Origin: JAGVSR01 sp963825555
GTDB lineage: Bacteria; Pseudomonadota; Alphaproteobacteria; Rhizobiales; Hyphomicrobiaceae
Length of the DNA stretch: 64,000 nt
Direction of reading: 5' to 3'
NCBI GenBank assembly: GCA_963825555.1
Contig: CAWGTZ010000015.1
Span: 1-64,000 of the forward strand
Shown here: one piece after another, positions 44,663 to 53,762 of the stretch
How the letters are laid out: every line of letters begins with the position of its first letter
Numbering within the stretch: position 1 is the stretch's first letter
Position numbers and translations under genes: made by a program
Notes under the pieces: generated by a model
Databases searched by the model: none
The model's input: only the letters and a program-made list of their open reading frames with translations
Told to the model about the DNA's origin: nothing

Positions 44663-45814
44663 TTAGAAGCGGATCGGAGCTGCCCTATGCGGAACAAGTT
44701 GCGGAGATCCGAGCGAGAAGTAATGCGACCGGGTGGCAGTGCCGAAGCCGAGCCACCGGACAAGGGGGACTCCGGTACGGGCAGACAGCGTGATCGCCAG
44801 CCAGAACAAAGCGGCCGGAATGAGAACGCCGAGCGTTGTTCCCGCGATGATCAGCGTCGGCTCATCGAGTCCACCGATCTGGGACAGGACCTTGCGAGTG
44901 AGACCTATCACGATCGAATGAATGACGAAGATGGCAAGGGAAGCTTCGCCAATGAAGGCCGCAGCCCGTCCGAAGACACTTGCGGGCCCACGGAGACGCC
45001 AAATGAGAACGAGGGCCGTGAAGGAACCGGCCAGGGCCACGAGAATACCGGTCGCGCCGAAATCCGGGGGGCGCAAACCGGCGGTCACACTGAACCAGAT
45101 GACACCAACCACCAGCCCCGCAACCAATAGCCAGCGGCTTTCCCGCCAATGCAGAAGAAGCGGGACCCACACAAAACCGACCCCGACAAACGCCGCATTG
45201 ATGAGTATCGGACCGATCGTGCTCCACGGCCCGCCCAGGGGCGTGAAAAGCATCCCTGCGGTGAGGAATGCGGCGATCAATGCCGACCCCGCAGATGAAG
45301 ACGCCCCCGTCGCCCCTGTCCGCTCGAAGGCAAGCCAGAAAAGACGCGCGATGATCAAATGCTGCAGAAACCACATGTGTTCTACCGGCTGCCAAAGCGC
45401 GCCCAGCAAATCCCAGCCCCCGAGAGGATGGTTGACCGCCTGCGGAAAGCTGATCTTGAGGCCCACCCAGGCAGCAGTCCAGATCACGTATGGAACAACG
45501 ATGCCCCAGTACAGACCGCGCAACTGACCGCCGACAGACCGACCACGCTGCAACCCCGCGGTTACGCCCGCCAGAACGAAAAATAGCGGAATGTGGAACG
45601 AATAGATGAGCGCGTCGGCCAGCCTCAGATCCTCGCCCCACACAAGCCCATCCGTGCGCCCGACCGACCGGCTCGCATGTCCGAAGACGACAAGCACGAT
45701 GGCGAGAGCTTTCGCATAATCAATCCAGCTCTGCCGAACCGGAATTTCCGGGGCCTGTGTCAAGGGCTGCACGATGGTTTCAAAGCTCGAGAATGAACCG
45801 CTGGGGATCTTCAA
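44663..45814 (-). CDS. Acyltransferase-3 family membrane protein
   Basis: 383 aa with about ten hydrophobic helices. The N-terminus has the family pattern SWIDYAKALAIVLVVFGHA with the conserved His, then SFHIPLFFVLAGVTAGLQ. Later helices include HMWFLQHLIIARLFW. Acyltransferase-3 (OatA/WecH-like) proteins O-acylate sugars or lipids from the cytoplasmic face. The start at 45814 overlaps the sucB 3' end by 35 nt; a start just past 45780 is possible. Its place between sucB and lpdA is unexpected and its target unknown. Confidence 0.85.
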   Translation of the reverse strand: MKIPSGSFSSFETIVQPLTQAPEIPVRQSWIDYAKALAIVLVVFGHASRSVGRTDGLVWGEDLRLADALIYSFHIPLFFVLAGVTAGLQRGRSVGGQLRGLYWGIVVPYVIWTAAWVGLKISFPQAVNHPLGGWDLLGALWQPVEHMWFLQHLIIARLFWLAFERTGATGASSSAGSALIAAFLTAGMLFTPLGGPWSTIGPILINAAFVGVGFVWVPLLLHWRESRWLLVAGLVVGVIWFSVTAGLRPPDFGATGILVALAGSFTALVLIWRLRGPASVFGRAAAFIGEASLAIFVIHSIVIGLTRKVLSQIGGLDEPTLIIAGTTLGVLIPAALFWLAITLSARTGVPLVRWLGFGTATRSHYFSLGSPQLVPHRAAPIRF

Positions 45815-47057
45815 GACATTCCTTGACGCGCACCAGGAAGGTAACGGCTTCCTTTCCGTCGACGATCCGGTGGTCGTAGCTGAGCGCGAGATACATCATA
45901 GGGCGCGCTACGATCTGGCCGTTCTTCACGACAGGACGTTCCTCAATGCGGTGCATGCCGAGGATGCCGGATTGCGGGGCATTCAGAATAGGCGTGGACA
46001 GCATAGACCCGTAAACGCCCCCGTTGGATATGGTGAACGTTCCTCCCTGCATGTCCTCGATCGAGAGCTTGCTCTCCCGCGCGCGACGGCCGAACTCCCC
46101 GATGGTAATTTCCGTTTCCGCAAAACTCATGCGATCCGCATCGCGCAGAACCGGCACCACGAGCCCGCGCTCCGTACCGACGGCGACGCCGATGTGGTAG
46201 TAGTTCTTATAGATGATGTCGTCGCCGTCGATCTCCGCGTTTACGGCGGGGATTTCGCGCAGGGCCTGTACGCAGGCCTTCACGAAGAATCCCATGAAGC
46301 CGAGCTTCACCCCGTGACGCTTTTCGAAGAGGTCCTTGTACTGCGTGCGCAAAGCCATCACAGCGCTCATGTCGACGTCGTTAAACGTCGTGAGCATGGC
46401 GGCGGTATTCTGCGCATCCTTGAGCCGCCGCGCGATTGTCTGGCGCAGGCGGGTCATCTTCACGCGTTCTTCGCGGGCCGGCTCGCCCGCGCTCGCTGGA
46501 ATGCGCAGCTCCTGTACCGCGACAGGCATGCCGACGGAGGGAGCCTCCCGCGGCTCAAGCGCCACCGGCGGTGCAGCGGGCTCCTGCTTCTGAGCAGCCG
46601 CCGCAACCGCATCCTCTTTCAAGACCTGACCGCGACGGCCTGAACCAGCCACCTCGCCCGCATCGATACCCGCTTCAGCGAGAATCTTGCGCGCAGACGG
46701 AGCCGGCGGCGGAGACGCTGCAGCCGGCTTGGCCGCCTTGAGCGGGGCGGTGGGCTTTGCGGTCTCGGGTTTGGCCGCAGCCGGCGATTTGGCCGGGGGT
46801 GCAGGAGCCGCCGCTGCACCGCCTTCGCTCAAGGCCCCCAGCAGCGCGCCGATTGCGACGGTGGCTCCTTCGGTTGCGGCAATGTCCGAAAGAACCCCGG
46901 AAGCGGGCGCGGGAACCTCCACGGTCACCTTGTCGGTCTCCAACTCCACCAACGGCTCTTCCGCCTTCACGGCCTCGCCCGGCTTCTTGAACCAGCGGCC
47001 AACGGTTGCCTCGGTGATCAACTCGCCCAGAACCGGAACCTTGATCTCGATCGTCAT
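45780..47057 (-). CDS. sucB: Dihydrolipoyllysine succinyltransferase (E2 of 2-oxoglutarate dehydrogenase)
   Basis: 425 aa. An N-terminal lipoyl domain has the lipoylated Lys in VELETDKVTVEVPAP (about residue 43). An Ala/Pro-rich linker follows, then the peripheral-subunit-binding domain (SARKILAEAGIDAGEVAG) and the catalytic domain. The active-site region YDHRIVDGKEAVTFLVRVKE and the end LEDPQRFILEL are typical of the succinyl-transferring type. It forms the core of the complex with SucA and Lpd. It starts 56 nt after sucA. Confidence 0.97.
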   Translation of the reverse strand: MTIEIKVPVLGELITEATVGRWFKKPGEAVKAEEPLVELETDKVTVEVPAPASGVLSDIAATEGATVAIGALLGALSEGGAAAAPAPPAKSPAAAKPETAKPTAPLKAAKPAAASPPPAPSARKILAEAGIDAGEVAGSGRRGQVLKEDAVAAAAQKQEPAAPPVALEPREAPSVGMPVAVQELRIPASAGEPAREERVKMTRLRQTIARRLKDAQNTAAMLTTFNDVDMSAVMALRTQYKDLFEKRHGVKLGFMGFFVKACVQALREIPAVNAEIDGDDIIYKNYYHIGVAVGTERGLVVPVLRDADRMSFAETEITIGEFGRRARESKLSIEDMQGGTFTISNGGVYGSMLSTPILNAPQSGILGMHRIEERPVVKNGQIVARPMMYLALSYDHRIVDGKEAVTFLVRVKECLEDPQRFILEL

Positions 47058-47113
47058 GTTTTCCCCTTCACTCCTACCGTCTCGCCGGCCGGGACCTTCG
47101 CCAATGTCTCTAT

Positions 47114-50104
47114 TTATTTGGAGCTACCTGTGAGTGCATCGTTCACGAGAGCGGACTGTTCGGCCAGATGCCGGCTCAGCTGACCCGTTGCCGGCGACGC
47201 AGCCGCTGCCCGTCCCGCATAGCGCGGACGGCGGTGGATATAGCCAAGGTGCGTCAGCACCCACTCGATGTTGGCGTCCATGAAGTGCCACGCCCCCATG
47301 TTCTTGGGCTCCTCCTGGCACCAGACGATTTCGGCGAACTTGAACCGGCCGAGCTCGTTGATCAGTGCCCGTGCGGGGAACGGATAGAGCTGCTCCACAC
47401 GCAAAAGGTAGACGTTGTCGATGCCCTGTGCTTCGCGCGCTTCGTAGAGATCATAGTAGATCTTGCCCGTACACAGCACGACGCGAACGATCTCGCTATC
47501 GGAAGCGAGCTTGATCTTCTCGTTGGGACGCGTTTCCGCATCATCGAGCAGCAACCTTTGGAAAGAGGTCTGTGGCCCCATCTCCTCCAGCCGCGAGACG
47601 ACGCGCTTGTGTCGCAGCAGCGACTTCGGCGTCATGAGGATTAAAGGCTTGCGGAATTTGCGGTGCAGCTGACGCCGCAGAATATGGAAATAATTGGCGG
47701 GCGTAGTGCAGTTGGCGACCTGCCAGTTGTCCTCCGCGCACAATTGGAGGAAACGCTCCAGACGGGCGGAGGAATGCTCTGGCCCCTGGCCTTCGTAGCC
47801 ATGCGGCAGCAGGCACACCAGCCCCGACATTCGCAGCCACTTGCGCTCGGCGGAGGACAGAAACTGATCAAAGACCACCTGCGCTCCGTTCGCAAAGTCG
47901 CCGAACTGAGCTTCCCACAACACAAGCGCGTTGGGCTCGGCGAGCGAATAGCCGTACTCGAAGCCGAGCACGGCCTCTTCCGACAGCATCGAGTTGATCA
48001 CTTCGAAGCGCGCCTGATCGGGCGAAACGTGTTTCAATGGCGTGTAGCGGCGCTCGGTCTCCTGATCGATCAGCACGCAGTGGCGCTGTGAGAAGGTTCC
48101 CCGCTCGCTGTCCTGTCCGGAAAGGCGAACCGCGAAACCCTCGTTGACGAGAGTGCCGAAGGCCAGATGCTCGGCCATCGCCCAGTCGATGCCCTCGCCG
48201 GACATCACCATTTCGCGGCGCCGTTCCAAAAGCTTGACGATCGTCTTGTGAGCGCGCAGCTCGTGCGGCCGCGCCGTGATCTGCCGGCCCACATGCCGCA
48301 GCGTCTCGAGCTCAAGTCCGGTGGCGCTGACGAGGTCGTCTTCTCCGGCCCGCTGGAAACCGGACCAACGCCCGTCCAGCCAATCCGCTTTGTTGGGCTT
48401 GTAGAGTTCGGCTGCCTGATACTCTTCGTCGAGACACCCACGATAGGCTTGGCGCATCTCCTCCACTTCGCCCTCGGCGATAACACCTTCCTCGACGAGA
48501 CGAGATCCGTAGATCCGCACGACCGAAGGGTGCTCCTTGATCTTCTTGTACATCAAGGGCTGGGTGAACATCGGCTCGTCGCTCTCGTTGTGGCCGAAGC
48601 GCCGGTAGCAGAACATGTCAATAACGACAGGTTTCTGGAAGCGCTGGCGGAACTCGATGGCGATCTTTGCGCAATGGACGACCGCTTCCGGATCGTCGCC
48701 GTTCACATGCAGGATCGGCGCTTCGATCATGCGGGCCACATCCGAGCAGTATGGAGACGAGCGCGAGTAGCGCGGATTGGTCGTGAAGCCGATCTGATTA
48801 TTGATGATGAAGTGGATCGATCCGCCGGTACGGTGACCCTTCAGACCCGACAGGCCGAAGCACTCCGCGACGACGCCCTGGCCTGCGAAGGCCGCGTCAC
48901 CATGGATGAGCAACGGCAAGATCGGCGTGCGTTCGCCTGGCTCGCACCCGTGCTGATCCTGCTTGGCGCGCACCTTGCCGAGCACCACGGGATCGACGAT
49001 CTCCAAGTGCGACGGGTTGGCGGTCAGCGAAAGATGAACATTGTTGCCGTCGAACGAACGATCGGACGAAGCACCCAGGTGATACTTCACGTCACCCGAG
49101 CCCTCCACGTCGTCGGGCTTGAAGGAACCGCCCTTGAACTCGTTGAAAATGGCGCGGAGCGGCTTTGACAGCACGTTGCCGAGCACGTTGAGGCGCCCGC
49201 GATGGGCCATGCCGAACACGATCTCCTTCACGCCGAGCTGACCGCCGCGCTTGATGATCTGCTCCAGCGCGGGGACCATCGCCTCAGCGCCGTCCAGGCC
49301 GAACCGTTTGGTACCGGTGTACTTGATGTCGCAGAACTTCTCGAACAGCTCCGCCTCGATGAGCTTGTTGAGGATGGCGCGTTTCCCCGGCACCGTGAAG
49401 TTGATACTCTTTTCCTCGCCCTCCACGCGCTGCTGAAGCCACGACTTCTGCGCAGGATTGGTGATGTGCATGAACTGGAAGCCGATCTTACGGCAGTAGG
49501 TGCGGCGCAGGATCGCAAGAATTTGACGGACGGTCGCGAACTCCAGGCCGAGATACCGGTCGATGAAGATCGGGCGATCGAGATCGGCGTCGGTAAAGCC
49601 ATATGACTCCGCGCGCAGTTCCTTGTGCACGCTGCGCTCGGCGATCCTCAGCGGATCGAGATCGGCCGCAAAGTGGCCCATCACGCGATAGGCGCGTATC
49701 AGCATCAGAGCCCGGATGGAATCCTGGGTTGCACGCACCGATGCGGCAGGCGTCAGCTCAACACCCATCTGTTGCGCACGCTGCTTCAACCGCGTGCCGA
49801 TGGCCGTTTCAGTCAGGCCTTCCTCACCCGTCAGAGCGGCGACCATATCGTCGTGCGACGTCAGAGCCGCCAGCGGTACGCCCCAGGTAGGCCCACCGTT
49901 GCCACCCACGACGGGAATGGACTGCTCGTCGACACGTCCGCGCTCTCGTTCCTCCCTGAGACTTTCAAAGAAGTGGCGCCACTCGTCGGATACCGAACCG
50001 GGATTGGTCTCGTACTGCTCTTGCAGGTCTTCGATGTAGGACGCATTTGCGCCCTGAAGGAACGAGGTCTGCAGAAAGTGCTCATTGCGCGCGCGGCGTG
50101 TCAT
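47114..50104 (-). CDS. sucA: 2-oxoglutarate dehydrogenase E1 component
   Basis: 996 aa, full length for alphaproteobacteria. The N-terminal tail FLQGANASYIEDLQEQYETN is the conserved E2-binding helix. The thiamine-PP region includes GMAHRGRLNVLGNVL, HGDAAFAGQGVVAE and RRFGHNESDEPMFTQP. The C-terminal transketolase-like part has EDNWQVANCTTPANYFHILR and PLILMTPKSLLR. It decarboxylates 2-oxoglutarate and hands the succinyl group to SucB. A 302-bp region with a hairpin separates it from sucD, so it may have its own promoter. Confidence 0.98.
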   Translation of the reverse strand: MTRRARNEHFLQTSFLQGANASYIEDLQEQYETNPGSVSDEWRHFFESLREERERGRVDEQSIPVVGGNGGPTWGVPLAALTSHDDMVAALTGEEGLTETAIGTRLKQRAQQMGVELTPAASVRATQDSIRALMLIRAYRVMGHFAADLDPLRIAERSVHKELRAESYGFTDADLDRPIFIDRYLGLEFATVRQILAILRRTYCRKIGFQFMHITNPAQKSWLQQRVEGEEKSINFTVPGKRAILNKLIEAELFEKFCDIKYTGTKRFGLDGAEAMVPALEQIIKRGGQLGVKEIVFGMAHRGRLNVLGNVLSKPLRAIFNEFKGGSFKPDDVEGSGDVKYHLGASSDRSFDGNNVHLSLTANPSHLEIVDPVVLGKVRAKQDQHGCEPGERTPILPLLIHGDAAFAGQGVVAECFGLSGLKGHRTGGSIHFIINNQIGFTTNPRYSRSSPYCSDVARMIEAPILHVNGDDPEAVVHCAKIAIEFRQRFQKPVVIDMFCYRRFGHNESDEPMFTQPLMYKKIKEHPSVVRIYGSRLVEEGVIAEGEVEEMRQAYRGCLDEEYQAAELYKPNKADWLDGRWSGFQRAGEDDLVSATGLELETLRHVGRQITARPHELRAHKTIVKLLERRREMVMSGEGIDWAMAEHLAFGTLVNEGFAVRLSGQDSERGTFSQRHCVLIDQETERRYTPLKHVSPDQARFEVINSMLSEEAVLGFEYGYSLAEPNALVLWEAQFGDFANGAQVVFDQFLSSAERKWLRMSGLVCLLPHGYEGQGPEHSSARLERFLQLCAEDNWQVANCTTPANYFHILRRQLHRKFRKPLILMTPKSLLRHKRVVSRLEEMGPQTSFQRLLLDDAETRPNEKIKLASDSEIVRVVLCTGKIYYDLYEAREAQGIDNVYLLRVEQLYPFPARALINELGRFKFAEIVWCQEEPKNMGAWHFMDANIEWVLTHLGYIHRRPRYAGRAAAASPATGQLSRHLAEQSALVNDALTGSSK

Positions 50105-50406
50105 TGGCCTGTCCTGGGTGTGCCCTGAAGGAGAACCCGTTGGTGCTCAAGAGGTACAACTCGAAACACGGGGAGCCTTGACCATTAAATGGCTGGTGCC
50201 CTGCAAGGGCTCGTTGTTGCAGTGCAGCGTATCGAACTTAATACGTTTGTGCCCGGCTTTTAAGACCGCCGAAAGTGCAGCTTCAGCCTGAAATGTAGGC
50301 ACATCTTAAAAAAGGTTCCCGCGTCAGTGGGCGTCCGATCCAGGAAGTCACCCTGAAAAGAGAGCGGCGCTACAGGGGTCTGTAGCGCCGCGTTCCATTC
50401 AACTGT
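50105..50406 (-). promoter_or_regulatory. sucD-sucA intergenic region with hairpin
   Basis: 302 bp lies between sucD and sucA. At 50364-50391 GCGGCGCTACA pairs with TGTAGCGCCGC around a 6-nt loop. On the minus strand it is followed by TCTCTTTTC, so it can act as a terminator or attenuator after sucD. The remaining about 250 bp, moderately AT-rich near 50220-50300, probably carry a promoter or leader for sucAB. No small gene is convincing here. Confidence 0.6.
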
Positions 50407-51306
50407 TTATTTGCCGAGCACCTTGAGGAGCGTCGTTCCCAAGGCGGCCGGACTTTCCGCCATTGCGATCCCGGCCTTCTGCATGGCCTCGATCTTATCC
50501 TCGGCCTTGCCCTTGCCGCCCGAGATGATGGCGCCGGCATGTCCCATGCGCCGCCCGGGAGGGGCCGAAGCGCCGGCAATGAAACCAGCCATGGGTTTCT
50601 TGCGGCCCTTCTTGGCCTGCGCCTGCAGCCATTCGGCCGCTTCTTCCTCGGCCGAACCGCCGATTTCGCCGATCATAATGATCGACTGCGTCTCGGGATC
50701 GTCGAGGAACAGGTCCAGTACGTCGATAAATTCGGTGCCCTTTACAGGATCACCACCGATACCGACAGCCGTGGTCTGCCCGAGCTTGGCATCGGTCGTC
50801 TGCTTCACCGCTTCATAGGTCAGCGTACCAGAGCGCGAGACGACGCCCACCGAACCCTTGGAAAAGATGTTGCCGGGCATGATGCCGATCTTGCACTGGC
50901 CGGGCGTCAGCACACCCGGGCAGTTCGGACCGACAAGGCGCGATTTCGACCCTGACAGGGCGCGCTTTACGCGCACCATGTCGACCACCGGAATGCCTTC
51001 GGTGATGCAAACAATGAGAGGTATCTCAGCGTCGATCGCTTCGAGAATAGCATCGGCTGCGAATGGCGGCGGCACGTAGATCGCGCTCGCCGTCGCCCCC
51101 GTCGCCAACTTGGCGTCGAGCACCGTGTCGAACATCGGCACATCGGCAAGCTCCGGATCGGGATGCTTAGAGCCGCCCTTACCCGGCGTCACGCCGCCCG
51201 CGATCGTCGTGCCATAAGCCTTGGCCTGTTTCGTGTGAAACGTGCCCTGGCTTCCGGTGATGCCCTGGCAGATGGTGATCGTGCTTTTATCAATGAGAAT
51301 GGACAT
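50407..51306 (-). CDS. sucD: Succinyl-CoA synthetase subunit alpha
   Basis: 299 aa. CoA-binding N-terminus with ICQGITGSQGTFHTKQAKAY; the phosphohistidine lies in RRMGHAGAIISGGKG; GPNCPGVLTPGQCKIGIMPG and GIGGDPVKGTEFIDVL are standard. With SucC it converts succinyl-CoA to succinate with ATP or GTP formation. It starts 3 nt after sucC ends. Confidence 0.98.
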   Translation of the reverse strand: MSILIDKSTITICQGITGSQGTFHTKQAKAYGTTIAGGVTPGKGGSKHPDPELADVPMFDTVLDAKLATGATASAIYVPPPFAADAILEAIDAEIPLIVCITEGIPVVDMVRVKRALSGSKSRLVGPNCPGVLTPGQCKIGIMPGNIFSKGSVGVVSRSGTLTYEAVKQTTDAKLGQTTAVGIGGDPVKGTEFIDVLDLFLDDPETQSIIMIGEIGGSAEEEAAEWLQAQAKKGRKKPMAGFIAGASAPPGRRMGHAGAIISGGKGKAEDKIEAMQKAGIAMAESPAALGTTLLKVLGK

Positions 51307-51309
51307 CTG

Positions 51310-52509
51310 TCAGGCAGCCTTCTTCACTTCGGCGGTGATCTTGCGGGCGGCATCGGCGAGATCGTCGGCGGGGACGATCTTCAGGCCGGATTCGGCCAGC
51401 ATCTTCTTGCCCAGTTCCACGTTGGTACCTTCCAGCCGCACGACGAGCGGCACGGTAATCGCCATCTCGCGAGCGGCTGCGATCACGCCATCCGCGATGA
51501 TGTCGCAACGCATGATTCCGCCGAAGATGTTGACCAGAATGCCCTCGACCGCCGGGTCGGAGAGAATGAGCTTGAAGGCCTCGCGGACCTTCTCTTTGGA
51601 CGCACCGCCGCCGACATCGAGGAAGTTCGCCGGCTCCGCCCCGTAAAGCTTGATGATGTCCATGGTAGCCATGGCAAGGCCGGCGCCGTTGACGAGGCAG
51701 CCGATGTTACCGTCGAGCTTGATGAACGCCAGATCGTGCTTGGAAGCCTCGATCTCGGTTGGCTCTTCCTCGGTAACGTCGCGAAGCGCCACGATCTCGG
51801 GATGGCGAAAGAGGGCGTTGCTGTCGAAATCCATCTTGCCGTCAAGCGCGATGAGGTTGCCGTCTTTCGTCACGACCAGCGGGTTGATCTCCAGGAGGCT
51901 CATGTCCTTTTCGAGGAACATCCGGTAGAGGTTCGCGGCCATGGCCTGCATCTGCTTGGCAGCGTCCCCCTTGAGGCCCAGAGCAAAGGCGATCTTTCGG
52001 CCGTGAAAGGGCTGGAACCCCGAGGCCGGATCGACTGACATCGTGAAGATCTTCTCGGGGGTGTCATGGGCCACCTTCTCGATGTCCATGCCGCCCTCGG
52101 TCGAGACGATAAAGGCTATGCGCGACGTGGCGCGATCGACCAGCATCGAAAGATAGTGCTCTTTGTCGATTGCCGTGCCGTCCTCGACGTAGAGGCGGCG
52201 GACGACGCGGCCGGCGTCTCCCGTCTGCACGGTCACGAGTGTGCGGCCGAGCATCTCACCTGCGAACTGCTTCACCTCGTCGATGGACTTGGCGAGGCGC
52301 ACGCCGCCCTTGTCACCGGCCTCCTTCTCTTTGAAATGGCCTTTGCCGCGACCTCCCGCGTGGATCTGGGCCTTCACGACCCAAACCGGGCCCGGCAGCT
52401 CCTTGGCAGCGGCAACAGCTTCCTCGACGGTGAACGCGGCGCCCCCTTTACCCGTGGGAATGCCGTATAGGCGATACAGGTCTTTGGCCTGATGCTCGTG
52501 AATATTCAT
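51310..52509 (-). CDS. sucC: Succinyl-CoA synthetase subunit beta (ADP-forming type)
   Basis: 399 aa. The N-terminal ATP-grasp region begins NIHEHQAKDLYRLYGIPTGK and contains WVVKAQIHAGGRGKG. Metal and nucleotide ligands lie in LEINPLVVTKDGNLIALDGK, and GCLVNGAGLAMATMDIIKL and VNIFGGIMRCDIIADGVIAA follow. It is directly upstream of sucD (3-nt gap) and 121 bp downstream of mdh. Confidence 0.98.
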   Translation of the reverse strand: MNIHEHQAKDLYRLYGIPTGKGGAAFTVEEAVAAAKELPGPVWVVKAQIHAGGRGKGHFKEKEAGDKGGVRLAKSIDEVKQFAGEMLGRTLVTVQTGDAGRVVRRLYVEDGTAIDKEHYLSMLVDRATSRIAFIVSTEGGMDIEKVAHDTPEKIFTMSVDPASGFQPFHGRKIAFALGLKGDAAKQMQAMAANLYRMFLEKDMSLLEINPLVVTKDGNLIALDGKMDFDSNALFRHPEIVALRDVTEEEPTEIEASKHDLAFIKLDGNIGCLVNGAGLAMATMDIIKLYGAEPANFLDVGGGASKEKVREAFKLILSDPAVEGILVNIFGGIMRCDIIADGVIAAAREMAITVPLVVRLEGTNVELGKKMLAESGLKIVPADDLADAARKITAEVKKAA

Positions 52510-52630
52510 ATGGTGTCCCGATTAAGAGCTGAGTTCGTTTTTCCTTAGCCGCAGAATGAAATGCCGGGCCACCCCCGAACGGGCCGGGCGGCACTACCCG
52601 CTGCGGTCATTTCGACCGGAAGTACGACCG

Positions 52631-53596
52631 CTAGGCGCCGAGTTGAGGGTGGACCTGGAGGCAGGCGTCGACGAGCCCCTTCACGGACTCGACGGACCGC
52701 ATAAGCATCTGCCGCTCGGTCGAATTGAGGTCGATTTCGATGATGCGTTCGACGCCGGCCGAACCGATGATGACCGGCACGCCGACATAAAGGCCCTTCA
52801 CGCCGAATTCCCCATTGAGGTACGCGGCGCAGGGCAAAACGCGCTTTTTGTCCTTCAAGAAGCTTTCGGCCATGGCAATGGCGGACGCTGCGGGGGCATA
52901 GTAGGCCGAGCCCGTCTTCAAAAGGCCCACGATCTCGCCACCGCCCTTGCGGGTGCGATCGACGATCTTCTCAAGGCGGTCCTGACGGATCCAGCCCATC
53001 TTGACCAGATCGGGAAGGGGCACGCCGCCGACAGTCGAATACCGCACCAGCGGCACCATGTCGTCACCGTGGCCGCCGAGCACGAATGCAGAGACATCCT
53101 CAACCGAAACTTTGAATTCGTCGGCAAGGAAGTGGCGGAATCGGGACGTATCCAGCACCCCCGCCATACCGCAAACCATGTTGCGGGGCAGGCCGGAAAA
53201 CTTCTGCAATGCCCACACCATGGCATCGAGCGGGTTGGTAATGACGATCACAAAGGCATTGGGCGCATACTTTTTGATGCCGGCGCCAACCTGCTCCATC
53301 ACCTTGAGATTGATGCCGATCAGATCATCCCGGCTCATGCCCGGTTTGCGCGGCACGCCGGCGGTGACGATGCACACGCTGGCTCCTTCGATGTCCGAAT
53401 AGGCGTTCGTTCCCTTCAATGCGCAGTCGAAGCCTTCCACGGCGCCTGACTGAGCGATATCAAGTGACTTGCCCTGGGGAAGCCCCTCCGCGATGTCGAA
53501 CAGGACGACGTCGCCCAACTCCTTCAGCCCGATCAGGTGTGCCAGCGTTCCGCCAATCATTCCGCCGCCAATCAGAGCAATCTTGGTACGCGCCAT
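52631..53596 (-). CDS. mdh: Malate dehydrogenase
   Basis: 321 aa from ATG 53596; the frame upstream is not homologous. NAD fold KIALIGGGMIGGTLAHLIG; the substrate arginines lie in TAGVPRKPGMSRDDLIGIN, NPLDAMVWALQKFSGLP, and the catalytic His in FVLGGHGDDMVPLVRYSTV. This is the LDH-like MDH type of alphaproteobacteria. It interconverts malate and oxaloacetate in the TCA cycle and also serves the serine/EMC-type C1 routes. It heads mdh-sucCD. Confidence 0.97.
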   Translation of the reverse strand: MARTKIALIGGGMIGGTLAHLIGLKELGDVVLFDIAEGLPQGKSLDIAQSGAVEGFDCALKGTNAYSDIEGASVCIVTAGVPRKPGMSRDDLIGINLKVMEQVGAGIKKYAPNAFVIVITNPLDAMVWALQKFSGLPRNMVCGMAGVLDTSRFRHFLADEFKVSVEDVSAFVLGGHGDDMVPLVRYSTVGGVPLPDLVKMGWIRQDRLEKIVDRTRKGGGEIVGLLKTGSAYYAPAASAIAMAESFLKDKKRVLPCAAYLNGEFGVKGLYVGVPVIIGSAGVERIIEIDLNSTERQMLMRSVESVKGLVDACLQVHPQLGA

Positions 53597-53762
53597 CGGA
53601 TATCCGTCTCCTTCGCAAGCCCCGCGGATCGGCCGCGGCCCCATTTTCTGAAACTATCTCGCTACGCCCTGCCATTTCGCTATAGCGAAGACAACCTGTC
53701 CGTTCGTAGGCCGAAACCCCGCCCGCCTCAAGCCGCTACCATCGAGATTTGGGAACTTTGCA

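Noticed and set aside
48167..49168. 333-aa plus-strand frame inside sucA
   Set aside because: Shadow of sucA on the opposite strand in a high-GC gene.
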